Shown: piece after piece, positions 27,217 through 35,398 of the stretch
How positions within the stretch are numbered: the stretch's first letter is position 1
Layout of the letters: each line of letters begins with the position of its first letter
The notes under the pieces: generated by a model
The model's input: the letters and a program-made list of their open reading frames with translations, nothing else
What the model was told of the DNA's origin: nothing
Database searches by the model: none
Assembly: GCF_001500025.1 (NCBI RefSeq)
Contig: NZ_LQIW01000008.1
Span: 1 to 64,000, forward strand
Direction of reading: 5' to 3'
DNA length: 64,000 nucleotides
From: Mycobacterium sp. IS-1590
GTDB lineage: Bacteria; Actinomycetota; Actinomycetes; Mycobacteriales; Mycobacteriaceae
Translations under genes and position numbers: made by a program

Positions 27217-27989
27217 TGCGTGACACCCTCGTCGTGCGCCTGTTTGAGCACCGCCCGGCGCAGCACGAAGAACATCACGACGACGAACAACGCGAACGCC
27301 CCGTTGCGCACCCAGAAGGACAGCAGCCCGTCCCATGCCAGCGGGCCGGTGTGGAACACGGCCGCACCGGCCGCGGGCACCATCGCCAGGCCGGTGGCCA
27401 ACGAGTAATGACCGACCCAGCGCGGGAAGACCGGGTCGGGCCCGTCGTCGAAGTAGACCGCCACGGCCAGCAGCACGAACTGTGTGACGACCATGCCGAC
27501 CGGGGCGATGAACACGATCCACGCCAGGTCGTTGAGCACCAGCACGACGTCGGGGTTACGGCCGGGGCGGAACGCCGCGACCAGGAAGAAGATGTTCGAC
27601 AGGGCGAAAATCGTTGCGCCGCTGACGATCGCGGTGAGATAGCAATAGGCGAAGACGTGGCTCTGCGTCTTCATCCGCTTCATCTGCACGACGATCACCA
27701 TGAAGAACGGCAGGATCATGATTCCGCACAGGTTGAACGTGACCTGGCTGAATCGGATCCACGCGGTGTTGTCGGCGTAGAACGCCGCGACCTGGTCGGC
27801 GGACAGCAGCGGTGACAGTGGCGGCCAGAAACCGGGGAACGCCAGTAGCGCGGCCAACAACACCACCCCGACCACCGGCCCGGTCCACAGGCTGACCCAT
27901 TGAGCCCGGATGTTGCCCGCCTTCGGCAGGTCCTGCACCTGTTCCAGGATCTGCACCGCACCCTCCATTTGACTCGAGTCAATTCCCAT
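27213..27989 (-). CDS. Six-helix membrane protein of the orphan oxidase operon (B)
   Basis: 258 aa from the ATG at 27989, or 251 aa from a second ATG at 27968. The palindrome TTGACTCGAGTCAA lies between these two starts, so the later start would leave it in the leader, which fits an operator. Both RBSs are weak. Six membrane helices follow a short amphipathic N-terminus; segments include FPGFWPPLSPLLSADQVAAFYADN, VVQMKRMKTQSHVFAYCYLTAI and FHTGPLAWDGLLSFWVRNGAFALF. It is a paralogue of the neighbour downstream. It is the first gene of a four-gene operon ending with subunits III and IV. Function unknown. Confidence 0.65.
   Translation of the reverse strand: MGIDSSQMEGAVQILEQVQDLPKAGNIRAQWVSLWTGPVVGVVLLAALLAFPGFWPPLSPLLSADQVAAFYADNTAWIRFSQVTFNLCGIMILPFFMVIVVQMKRMKTQSHVFAYCYLTAIVSGATIFALSNIFFLVAAFRPGRNPDVVLVLNDLAWIVFIAPVGMVVTQFVLLAVAVYFDDGPDPVFPRWVGHYSLATGLAMVPAAGAAVFHTGPLAWDGLLSFWVRNGAFALFVVVMFFVLRRAVLKQAHDEGVTQ
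27969..27982. promoter_or_regulatory. Palindromic operator TTGACTCGAGTCAA (oxidase operon side)
   Basis: A perfect 14-bp palindrome at the start of the four-gene membrane/oxidase operon. Its core TGACTCGAGTCA recurs as TGATTTGAGTCA 142 bp away, upstream of the divergent tetR gene, which argues that this TetR binds both. Confidence 0.65.
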
Positions 27990-28110
27990 GCGGCTCGGCT
28001 GCCGCAGCAAGCGCCCCGGCGCACCCGGCCTACGACCCAAAAGCGTTCGCTTTCAGTCGGTGTTCCTGCAGGACCGTATCGGTTCCCGGCTTGGAAGGGA
28101 ACCCCGAAAT

Positions 28111-28124
28111 CTGATTTGAGTCAG
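28111..28124. promoter_or_regulatory. Palindromic operator CTGATTTGAGTCAG (tetR side)
   Basis: Imperfect palindrome matching the 27969-27982 site at 10 of 12 core positions. It sits 64 bp before the tetR GTG, as expected for autoregulation by a TetR repressor. Confidence 0.6.
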
Positions 28125-28187
28125 TTTCTCCTGTGTCGTGCGTAGAGTCTCATCAAGCGGAGCCCCACGAACACGGAACGGACAGCA

Positions 28188-28790
28188 GTGCTCAAACCCG
28201 AGAGAATCGAGCGCGGCAAGAAAGGCCTTCAGACGCGTGAACGCCTGCTCGGCGCGGCCATCGCCGAGTTCAAGCGCGGCGGAATCGCGGCGGCCGACAT
28301 CGGTGCCATCGTTTCGGCGGCCGGCGTCGCGCACGGCACCTTCTTCTTCCACTTCCCGACCAAGGAACACGTCCTTCTCGAGCTGGAGCTGCGTGAACAG
28401 GAGCGCATGGCCGCGGAGCTGACGCGGTCCTACCGACGGCCTCACGATGTGCGCACGACGCTGGCGAAGGCGGTCACCGTGCTCGAGGCGCTCGAACGCA
28501 GACTCGGCGCACGCTTGTTCAAAGACTTTCTCGCCCTACATTTCTCGACGACCCGAGCCCCGTCCGAAGAATGGACCGTACATCCGGTCATCGTCGCCGT
28601 CGTCGAAGAGCTGCGCCGCGCACAGGACAGAGGGGAGATTCCCCGTGACGTCGACGTGATGCTGAATGGGATCTCGTTCCTCGTCGGCCTCTACGCGTTG
28701 CTCATCACGATGCCCGAGGCTCCCAAGATCCGCCGTCCCGTCATCGACGGATACCTCACCACGTACATGTACGGATTACGCGCGCAGTGA
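28188..28790 (+). CDS. TetR-family transcriptional regulator
   Basis: 200 aa from a GTG at 28188. The N-terminal helix-turn-helix reads TRERLLGAAIAEFKRGGIAAADIGAIVSAAGVAHGTFFFHFPTKEHVLLEL, the usual TetR form with FFFHFP at the recognition-helix end. The C-terminal ligand domain is diverse, as is normal. It is divergent from the membrane/oxidase operon, and the two share a TGAnTnGAGTCA palindrome, so it very probably represses that operon and itself. The ligand is unknown. Confidence 0.85.
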   Translation: MLKPERIERGKKGLQTRERLLGAAIAEFKRGGIAAADIGAIVSAAGVAHGTFFFHFPTKEHVLLELELREQERMAAELTRSYRRPHDVRTTLAKAVTVLEALERRLGARLFKDFLALHFSTTRAPSEEWTVHPVIVAVVEELRRAQDRGEIPRDVDVMLNGISFLVGLYALLITMPEAPKIRRPVIDGYLTTYMYGLRAQ

Positions 28791-28797
28791 CGGGCGC

Positions 28798-29529
28798 TCA
28801 CCCGGCAAGCACGAACGAGAGGAAGAATCCCCCCGCGGTCGCGAACGCGTTGAGCGGCCGGCCGTGTTCGAAAGCCTCCGGCATGAGCGTGTCGGCGAGT
28901 GATGCCAGAACCGCGCCGCCGGCGAAGGACAACGCGACCGCCAGCAGGGTGTCGTCCAATCCGGAAGCGACCGAACGACCCAGCACCACGGCGGCGGCCA
29001 GCAACACCGCACACAGCAGCCATGTCAGCACGACGGCGCGGGCGCTGGTCCCTGACTCGCGCATCGCGACCGCGCCGACGAGGGACTCCGGCAGATTCGA
29101 GAAGAAGATCGCCACCAGCAGTGACAGCGAGACACCACCCACCAGGGAGACACCGAGGGCAAGGTTCTCAGGCACGCCGTCCAACGTCACCGCGGCCAAC
29201 AATGCGAAACCGACCCCGCCGCGGGCTCCGGAAGTGGCGACCTCGCGGCTGTCGGGCCCGGATTTACCGCTGATGTACTTGTCCAACGCGGTGTCGACGG
29301 CGACGAACGTGGCGGCGCCGGCGAGCAGGCCGAGACCCGAGCGCACCGCACCGCCCATGTGGTACGCGTCTTCGAAAAGCTCGAACGCCAGCGCGGAGAT
29401 CAGCGCCCCGCTCGCGAAGGCGAGCAGCACGCCCGTCACCCGTTTCGGTGGACTCCATTTCGCACCCACCATCGAGCCGATGACGAGGGCGCTGGATGCG
29501 GCCAGGCCGAACCATACTGCCGTCAGCAC
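28798..29529 (-). CDS. ZIP-family metal transporter-like permease
   Basis: 243 aa from the GTG at 29529 (VLTAVWFGLAASSALVIGSMVGA); the frame extends upstream without a membrane segment. About seven helices. The ZIP hallmark in helix IV is present as VTLDGVPENLALGVSLVGG, with Asp in place of the usual first His, and helix V has FFSNLPESLVGAVAM with Glu. A short GKSGPDSREVATSGARGG loop replaces the usual His-rich loop. The family carries Zn, Fe or Mn into the cytoplasm; the altered ligands leave the metal uncertain. It converges with tetR. Confidence 0.75.
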   Translation of the reverse strand: MLTAVWFGLAASSALVIGSMVGAKWSPPKRVTGVLLAFASGALISALAFELFEDAYHMGGAVRSGLGLLAGAATFVAVDTALDKYISGKSGPDSREVATSGARGGVGFALLAAVTLDGVPENLALGVSLVGGVSLSLLVAIFFSNLPESLVGAVAMRESGTSARAVVLTWLLCAVLLAAAVVLGRSVASGLDDTLLAVALSFAGGAVLASLADTLMPEAFEHGRPLNAFATAGGFFLSFVLAG

Positions 29530-29634
29530 GGCGGCTTGATGCCCCTGCCCGCCGATTTTCAAACCGGACGCACCCGCGCGGCGATTGCCGCGGGCACGCG
29601 ATGGGTATCTGAGCTCAGCGTCGAGGGGAGGCAC

Positions 29635-30617
29635 GTGACGTCGCCACCGGAGCTGGGCTGTCCCAAACGGATGGAGTTCGGTCCGTGTGGTGGTGTGCGC
29701 CCCGACGGCCAGTGCGAGATGCGACCGGGCCCCTGCATGTTCACCGAGGTGGTGCCGTGGACAGGACCGCGGCACGAACCCCTCCCGGTCAGGGCGCCGC
29801 TGGTGCTCACCGACTTCAGCAGCGTCGCTTCGACGCGCAAGACGTCGCCGCGACCGCCGCTCTGCTCGCACCTTCGTGTGACGCCGTGCTGGTCGGCGAG
29901 CATCAGAACAAGCCGGACTTCCCGCCGACGCTGATGGGTAGCCTTCTGCTCGACGCCGGCGTGACGCCGTGGATCACGCTGTCGTGTCGGGACCGCAACC
30001 GGGTGGTCCTCGAGCAGGAACTGCGGGGGTTGCGCAGCATCGGCGTAAAGACCGCGATGTGCGTGACGGGCGACGGGCGAGGTTACGACGTGCGGCCCGA
30101 CGTGACGCAGACCTTCGATCTGGACGGGCCACGCCTGGTCGAGCTCGCGGCATCGATCGGCATGATCGCGGCGGTACCCGAGACTCCGACGGCGCCGCCG
30201 GTCGCCGGCAGACCCGCTCGCCTGGTGGAAAAGCAGCGCGCCGGAGCCAGTCTGGCGGTCCTTAACCACGTACCGTTCCCGGCCATGATCGCCGATTTCA
30301 TGCAGTCGGCGCGGGCCGCAGGCCTGTCCATCCCGGTGATCGCGGCCGTCGCGGTGTTCACCGACCACGTGTCCGCCGCCGTGCTGCAGGGCTTGCCGGG
30401 ACTCGACCTCGACCCGTCGGTGACCGACCGCGTCCTGGGTGCCGCCGATCCGGTGGTGGCGGGAATCGAGGCGGCGGTCGCCGAAGCGCAGGCGTTGTTG
30501 TCGATCGACGGAGTCGAGGGAGTGAACGTCTCCGGGCTGGCCTCGGCATCGGGTGCCCGGGTCGGGGCCGAGATCAAGGCCGAAGTGGGACGCCGTGTTC
30601 GGGAGGTGGCCGCGTGA
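29635..30617 (+). pseudogene. Methylenetetrahydrofolate reductase C-terminal-like protein, frameshifted
   Basis: A GTG at 29635 with GAGGGGAGG upstream begins MTSPPELGCPKRMEFGPCGGVRPDGQCEM, the four-Cys MTHFR_C zinc-type domain, and runs to LVLTDFSSV. The barrel domain (FDAQDVAATAALLAPSCDAVLVGEHQNKPDFPP..., GVTPWITLSCRDRNR) continues in another frame to 30617. The total span is one base short of a codon multiple, with the break near 29825. Restored, it is about 327 aa, a MetF-like two-domain protein in reversed order. It is directly followed, with GTGA overlap, by a methyltransferase, which suggests folate- or C1-linked methyl transfer. Sequencing error is a real alternative. Confidence 0.8.
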
Positions 30618-31372
30618 GTGAGGCGATGGAGGCCGAGTTCGACACGGTCGCCGAGTGGACGGCGCAGGTGGCGGCGGACCTGGGCCCGGACTATCACATC
30701 CCCGCGGCGTGCCGCGGCAGCGGTAGCCCCGCCGCGCTGGACTGGCTCATCGAGCACATGGGGCTCTCGGAGGGCGACTCGCTGCTGGATTGCGGTGCGG
30801 GCGTCGGCGGACCGGCGGCCTACGCCGCGCAGCAGCGCTCGGTGCGACCGGTGCTGGTCGAGCCCGAAACCGGAGCGTGCCACGCGGCGGCCAGGCTGTT
30901 CGATCACCCGGTGATCTGTGGGCTCGGATCGGCGCTGCCGATCGCCGACGCGAGGTTCGACGCGGCGTGGTCGCTGGGGGTCCTGTGCACCACACCGGAT
31001 CAGCTCTCGCTTCTGAACGAGTTGCGCCGCACGGTCCGGCCCGGCGGGTGCGTCGGGCTGCTCGCGTTCGTGGCGCACCGCGCGATCCCCGACGATCTTC
31101 TGCCGGACAATCACTTCCCCACCCCGGAGCGCCTCGACGCGTTGATCCAGCAGGCGACCCTCCTCCCCGAGGTACGGCGCAGCACCGCCGACCTACCCGA
31201 AATCCCCGCGGCCTGGGAGGAACGCGCCGAAAAGGTGGAGGCCGCGCTGTCCGAGCGGCACGGCCACAAGCGAGCGTGGCGGCTGGCCGAAGAGCAGAGC
31301 AGCGACATCGGCCGGCTGCTCGAAAACGGAACGCTGACCGGCGAACTCCTGATCCTGCGTCACGCCCGGTGA
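30614..31372 (+). CDS. Class I SAM-dependent methyltransferase
   Basis: 252 aa from a GTG at 30614 that overlaps the preceding stop by 4 bp. The SAM-binding motif I is LLDCGAGVGGPAAYAA (about residues 57-72), followed by an acidic motif around VLVEPE, then RFDAAWSLGVLCTTPDQLSLLNELRRTVRPGGCVGLLAF, as in methyltransferase domain 11 proteins. A C-terminal helical part follows. It is translationally coupled to the MTHFR-C-like gene; the joint function could be methylation of an unknown acceptor. Confidence 0.8.
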   Translation: MSEAMEAEFDTVAEWTAQVAADLGPDYHIPAACRGSGSPAALDWLIEHMGLSEGDSLLDCGAGVGGPAAYAAQQRSVRPVLVEPETGACHAAARLFDHPVICGLGSALPIADARFDAAWSLGVLCTTPDQLSLLNELRRTVRPGGCVGLLAFVAHRAIPDDLLPDNHFPTPERLDALIQQATLLPEVRRSTADLPEIPAAWEERAEKVEAALSERHGHKRAWRLAEEQSSDIGRLLENGTLTGELLILRHAR

Positions 31373-31415
31373 CCGGCCGGGTTTCGGGCCGCGCCGGTTC
31401 GGAAACCCTGACGCC

Positions 31416-32993
31416 ATGGGCCGCACCGTACGTGGTTTCGCCGCCGCGGCCGCCTCGACGTTGGGTGCCGTGGCCGCGCGAGACCTGTTCCAGCGCAGAC
31501 ACGCGCTTCTGCGAAACTTCCCCGTCGTCGGGCATGCGAGGTACCTACTCGAAGCCATCGGCCCGGAGCTGAGGCAGTACATCGTCGCGGCCAACGATGA
31601 GGAACGGCCGTTCACCCGGGACCAGCGACGGTGGGTGTACGCATCGGCCAAGAAAGAGAACAACTACTTCGGCTTCGGCACCGACAACGACCTGGAGTAC
31701 ACCGCCGGCTACCCGGTGATCAAACATCGCACGTTCGCCAGGACCGTCCCGCCCACCTCGCCCGGCACCAGCCGCGAGATAGAGGTGCCCTGCGCCAAGG
31801 TGATCGGGGCGGCGCGCGGTCGTCGCGCCGCGTTCCGGCCGAACTCGGTGGTCAACATCTCCGCGATGAGCTTCGGATCGCTGTCGGCCAACGCGGTAGA
31901 GGCACTCAACAGGGGAGCGGTGCTGGCCGACTGTCTGCACAACACCGGTGAGGGCGGCGTCTCGCGCTACCACCGGCACGGCGGCGAACTGATCTTCCAG
32001 ATCGGCACCGCCTACTTCGGGTGCCGCGACGCCGAGGGCCGCTTCGATCTGGCCAAGCTCAAGGACGTGGTGGCCGGTGCGCCGGTGCGTGCCCTGGAGA
32101 TCAAGCTCAGTCAGGGCGCCAAACCGACCCTCGGCGGGCTGCTGCCCGCTCCCAAGGTCTCCGCCGAGATCGCCGCCGCCCGCGGAATCCCGCAGGGACG
32201 CGACTGTGTCAGCCCGTCGCGGCACGCGGAATTCTGCGACACCGACAGCCTTCTGGATTGGGTGGAACTGCTCGCGGCCGAGACGGGTCTGCCGGTGGGG
32301 ATCAAGTCGGCTGTCGGCGACCTCGAATTCTGGTGTGAGCTGGCCGATCTCATGCGGGACACGAATCGTGGCGTGGACTTCATCTCGATCGACGGTGGCG
32401 AGGGCGGCACCGGCGCCGCGCCGCTGATCTTCACCGACACCGTCTCACTGCCGTTCCAGCTGGGCTTCGCGCGCACGTACCGGATCTTCGCCGAACGGGG
32501 CCTGCACGAGGACGTCGTGTTCATCGGCGCAGGCAAGCTCGGCCTGCCGGACAACGCCGTCGTCGGGTTCGCGCTCGGCTGCGACATGGTCTACGTCGCG
32601 CGTGAGGCGATGCTGGCGATCGGCTGCATCCAGGCGCAGAAGTGCCACACCGACACGTGCCCGACCGGAGTCGCCACCCAGAACGCCTGGCTGGCGCGCG
32701 GCCTGGTGCCCGAGGTCAAGGCCGAGCGCGTCGCGAACTACGTCAAGACGCTGCGCCGCGACCTGGTCAAGGTGGCCGAGGCGTGCGGCGTCGAGCACCC
32801 CGGGCTGATCAGCACCGAAGACGTCGACATCCTCGACACCCGCACCGCCTCCACACCGTTGCACGAGGTGTACGGCTACGAGCCGGGCATGGGGCTGCCG
32901 TCGGAGGCGGACCGCAAAGAGATCGTGCGGCTGATGACGTGTCGCGAACCCGACGGGCACTCCGCGCCACCGTCGTCATCCGCCGTCCGATGA
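31416..32993 (+). CDS. FMN-binding glutamate-synthase-like protein
   Basis: 525 aa. A hydrophobic N-terminus (VRGFAAAAASTLGAVAA) could be a membrane anchor. Next comes the FMN/Fe-S domain of GltB-like proteins: FRPNSVVNISAMSFGSLSANAVEALNRGA, HNTGEGGVSRYH, GAKPTLGGLLPAPKVS, DFISIDGGEGGTGAAP. The Cys cluster IGCIQAQKCHTDTCPTGV is typical of the [3Fe-4S] site. It lacks the glutaminase domain and the C-terminal beta-helix, so it belongs to the stand-alone glutamate-synthase-related family seen in archaea and actinobacteria. Reaction unknown. Confidence 0.85.
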   Translation: MGRTVRGFAAAAASTLGAVAARDLFQRRHALLRNFPVVGHARYLLEAIGPELRQYIVAANDEERPFTRDQRRWVYASAKKENNYFGFGTDNDLEYTAGYPVIKHRTFARTVPPTSPGTSREIEVPCAKVIGAARGRRAAFRPNSVVNISAMSFGSLSANAVEALNRGAVLADCLHNTGEGGVSRYHRHGGELIFQIGTAYFGCRDAEGRFDLAKLKDVVAGAPVRALEIKLSQGAKPTLGGLLPAPKVSAEIAAARGIPQGRDCVSPSRHAEFCDTDSLLDWVELLAAETGLPVGIKSAVGDLEFWCELADLMRDTNRGVDFISIDGGEGGTGAAPLIFTDTVSLPFQLGFARTYRIFAERGLHEDVVFIGAGKLGLPDNAVVGFALGCDMVYVAREAMLAIGCIQAQKCHTDTCPTGVATQNAWLARGLVPEVKAERVANYVKTLRRDLVKVAEACGVEHPGLISTEDVDILDTRTASTPLHEVYGYEPGMGLPSEADRKEIVRLMTCREPDGHSAPPSSSAVR

Positions 32994-33134
32994 CCTCGCG
33001 CGGCCGCGCCGCGAGTGGGAAGCTGGAATCATCGCCGTGACGGCGGGCGCGCACCGCCCACGTTTGTCGAACGGCGCCGACGGGGATGTTCAGACAAGTC
33101 CTGAGCATTCTCGAGCACCGGAGCCGGAGGCTGC

Positions 33135-34493
33135 ATGCAACCGATATCACCGACCGACCTGATCTTTCTGCTCGGCGAATCCCGCGAGCACCCAATGCAT
33201 GTCGGCGGTCTGACGCTGTACAAGCCCCCGGAGGACACCGGACCCGACTTCCTGCGCGGGATCTACGACGCCCTGGTCGCACAAACCGAGGTGCAGCCGA
33301 CGTTCCGGAAGCATCCGGCGTTCTTCGGTGGGGTCACCAACCTGGTGTGGACGTCGGACAAGGAGGTCGATCTCGACTACCACCTGCGCCGCTCGGCCCT
33401 ACCCGCGCCGGGCCGGGTGCGCGAGCTTCTGGAGCTGGTCTCGAGGTTGCACGGCACGCTGCTCGACCGGCATCGTCCGTTGTGGGAGGCGCACCTGATC
33501 GAGGGCCTCGACGACGGACGCTTCGCGGTGTACACGAAGTTCCACCATTCGCTGATCGACGGGGTGTCGGCGATGAAGCTGGTACAGCGGACGCTTTCCA
33601 CCGATCCAGGCGACACCACGATTCAGGCGCCGTGGAGCCTGCCGCCGCGCAGCAGGTCGGGCCCGAAAGACCGCCCGTCACTGCTGCGGACGCTGACCGA
33701 CGCCGCGGGTTCCGTCGCCGGTGCCGCGCCGACCACGCTGTCGCTGGCCCGCGCCGCGCTGCTGGAACAGGAACTGACCCTTCCGTTCCGCGCGCCGAAG
33801 ACGATGTTGAACGTGCGCATCGGCGGGGCGCGGCGGGTGGCCGCCCAGTCGTGGGCGCTGGAGCGCATCCAGAAGGTGAAAAGCGCTGCGGGCGTGACCG
33901 TCAACGACGTCGTGCTGGCGATGTGCGCGGGGGCGTTGCGGGCGTACCTGGCGGAGGAGAACGCGCTGCCGGACACGCCGCTGGTCGCGATGGTCCCGGT
34001 GAACCTGCGCACCGAAAAGGACGCGGACAACGGCGGCAACCTGGTCGGCGCCATCCTGTGCAACCTCGCCACCGACGTCGAGGACCCGGTGCAGCGGCTG
34101 GAGACGATCGCGAAGTCGATGCGCGACAACAAGAAGGTGTACGCGGAACTGCCGCGGGTTCAGCAACTGGCGGTGTCGGCGTTGCTGGTCGGTGGGTTGG
34201 CGCTCGGACTGCTGCCGGGATTCGTCGCCACCGCGCCCCCGCCGTTCAACATCGTGATCTCGAACGTGCCGGGCGCGCGGCAGCCGATGTACTGGAACGG
34301 CGCCCGGCTCGACGGCAACTACCCGTTCTCGATTCCGCTCGACGGGCAGGCGCTCAACATCACGCTGGCCAACAACGCCGAGAACCTCGACTTCGGGCTG
34401 GTCGGCGACCGCCGCAGCGTGCCGTCGCTGCAGCGCCTGCTCGGCCACCTCGAGACGTCGCTCAAGGACCTGGAGCGCGCGGTCGGCGTGTAG
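33135..34493 (+). CDS. Wax ester synthase/diacylglycerol acyltransferase (WS/DGAT)
   Basis: 452 aa. The catalytic motif HHxxxDG is present as FHHSLIDGVS (about 136-145), and the family start MQPISPTDLIFLLGESREHPMHVGGL is intact. The C-terminal domain carries GVTVNDVVLAMCAGALRAYL, VPVNLRTEKD, and NIVISNVPGARQPMYWNGARL. Members esterify acyl-CoA with long alcohols or diacylglycerol to store lipid, and are multicopy in mycobacteria. The gene is a single transcription unit on the plus strand, 55 bp before an SDR. Confidence 0.9.
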   Translation: MQPISPTDLIFLLGESREHPMHVGGLTLYKPPEDTGPDFLRGIYDALVAQTEVQPTFRKHPAFFGGVTNLVWTSDKEVDLDYHLRRSALPAPGRVRELLELVSRLHGTLLDRHRPLWEAHLIEGLDDGRFAVYTKFHHSLIDGVSAMKLVQRTLSTDPGDTTIQAPWSLPPRSRSGPKDRPSLLRTLTDAAGSVAGAAPTTLSLARAALLEQELTLPFRAPKTMLNVRIGGARRVAAQSWALERIQKVKSAAGVTVNDVVLAMCAGALRAYLAEENALPDTPLVAMVPVNLRTEKDADNGGNLVGAILCNLATDVEDPVQRLETIAKSMRDNKKVYAELPRVQQLAVSALLVGGLALGLLPGFVATAPPPFNIVISNVPGARQPMYWNGARLDGNYPFSIPLDGQALNITLANNAENLDFGLVGDRRSVPSLQRLLGHLETSLKDLERAVGV

Positions 34494-34547
34494 CGGGCGT
34501 CATACCCGTCGGCCATCCCGTCGCGCTTTCGGTATACCGTTCCCCGT

Positions 34548-35387
34548 ATGAGTCGAGTCGCGATCATCACGGGCGGTGCAGGTGGTATGGGTCAGGCGAC
34601 GGCCCGCATCGTCGGGCGTGACCATGCCCTTGTCCTGTGCGACGTCAGGAAGGACCGGCTCGACACCGCGGCCGCAGCGTTGGCCGACGCCGGCATCACG
34701 GCCACCGTCGTTCACGGCGACGTCACCGACCGGGCGGCGGTCGACCGGCTCTTCGAAACCGCGAGCGGCCTCGGAACGGTCGGGTCGGTGATCCACACCG
34801 CGGGCGTGAGCCCCAGCATGGGCGAGGCCGAATATGTCATGCGCACCAACGCGATCGGCACGCTCAACGTCAACGAGGCGTTCTTCGAGGCGGCGGCCGA
34901 GGGCGCGGCGATCGTGAACGTCGCGTCGATGGCCGCGCACATGCTGCCCGACGAGCTGCTCCCGAAAAGCCAATTCCCGCAAGCGTTCACGGACCAAAAG
35001 GCGTTCATGACGCACATGCTGGACGCGTGTGACATCGCCGGCCCGGAAGGCCGCTCGGGTATCGCGTACGCGATCAGCAAGAGCTTCGTCAGGTGGTACA
35101 GCTCGTCGCAGGCCGAACGGTTCAACGGCAAGGGCCTGCGCATCGTCTCGGTCTCCCCGGGGTCCGTCGACACCGAGATGGGCAGGCTGGAAGAGCAGGC
35201 GGGCGCCGGTGCGATGGTGGCCGACGCCGCCGTCCCGCGATGGGGTAAACCCGAGGAGATGGCCGAGTTGTTCGCGTTCTGCGTGAGTCCCAAGGCGGGC
35301 TACCTCACCGGAACCGACATCCTCAACGACGGTGGTGTGGTCGCGTCCATGACGGAGCGGGCGCGGAAGGCAGCCGAAAGCGCTTGA
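34548..35387 (+). CDS. Short-chain dehydrogenase/reductase
   Basis: 279 aa. It has an N-terminal Rossmann fold TGGAGGMG for NAD(P), an aspartate at DVRKDR after beta-2 that favours NAD, a TRG-like GVSPSMG region, Ser in VNVASMAAHM and YAISK as catalytic YxxxK. The C-terminal VSPGSVDTEMG and LTGTDILNDGG are typical. An extra loop between Ser and Tyr (LPDELLPKSQFPQAF...) resembles 3-alpha-hydroxysteroid-type SDRs. It converges with the MFS gene. Confidence 0.85.
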   Translation: MSRVAIITGGAGGMGQATARIVGRDHALVLCDVRKDRLDTAAAALADAGITATVVHGDVTDRAAVDRLFETASGLGTVGSVIHTAGVSPSMGEAEYVMRTNAIGTLNVNEAFFEAAAEGAAIVNVASMAAHMLPDELLPKSQFPQAFTDQKAFMTHMLDACDIAGPEGRSGIAYAISKSFVRWYSSSQAERFNGKGLRIVSVSPGSVDTEMGRLEEQAGAGAMVADAAVPRWGKPEEMAELFAFCVSPKAGYLTGTDILNDGGVVASMTERARKAAESA

Positions 35388-35398
35388 GGCGCAGACAC

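Noticed and set aside
33086..34621. 511-aa frame over the WS/DGAT gene
   Set aside because: The overlapping frame encodes an intact HHxxxDG acyltransferase; this one is Arg/Gly/Ala-rich and has no motif.
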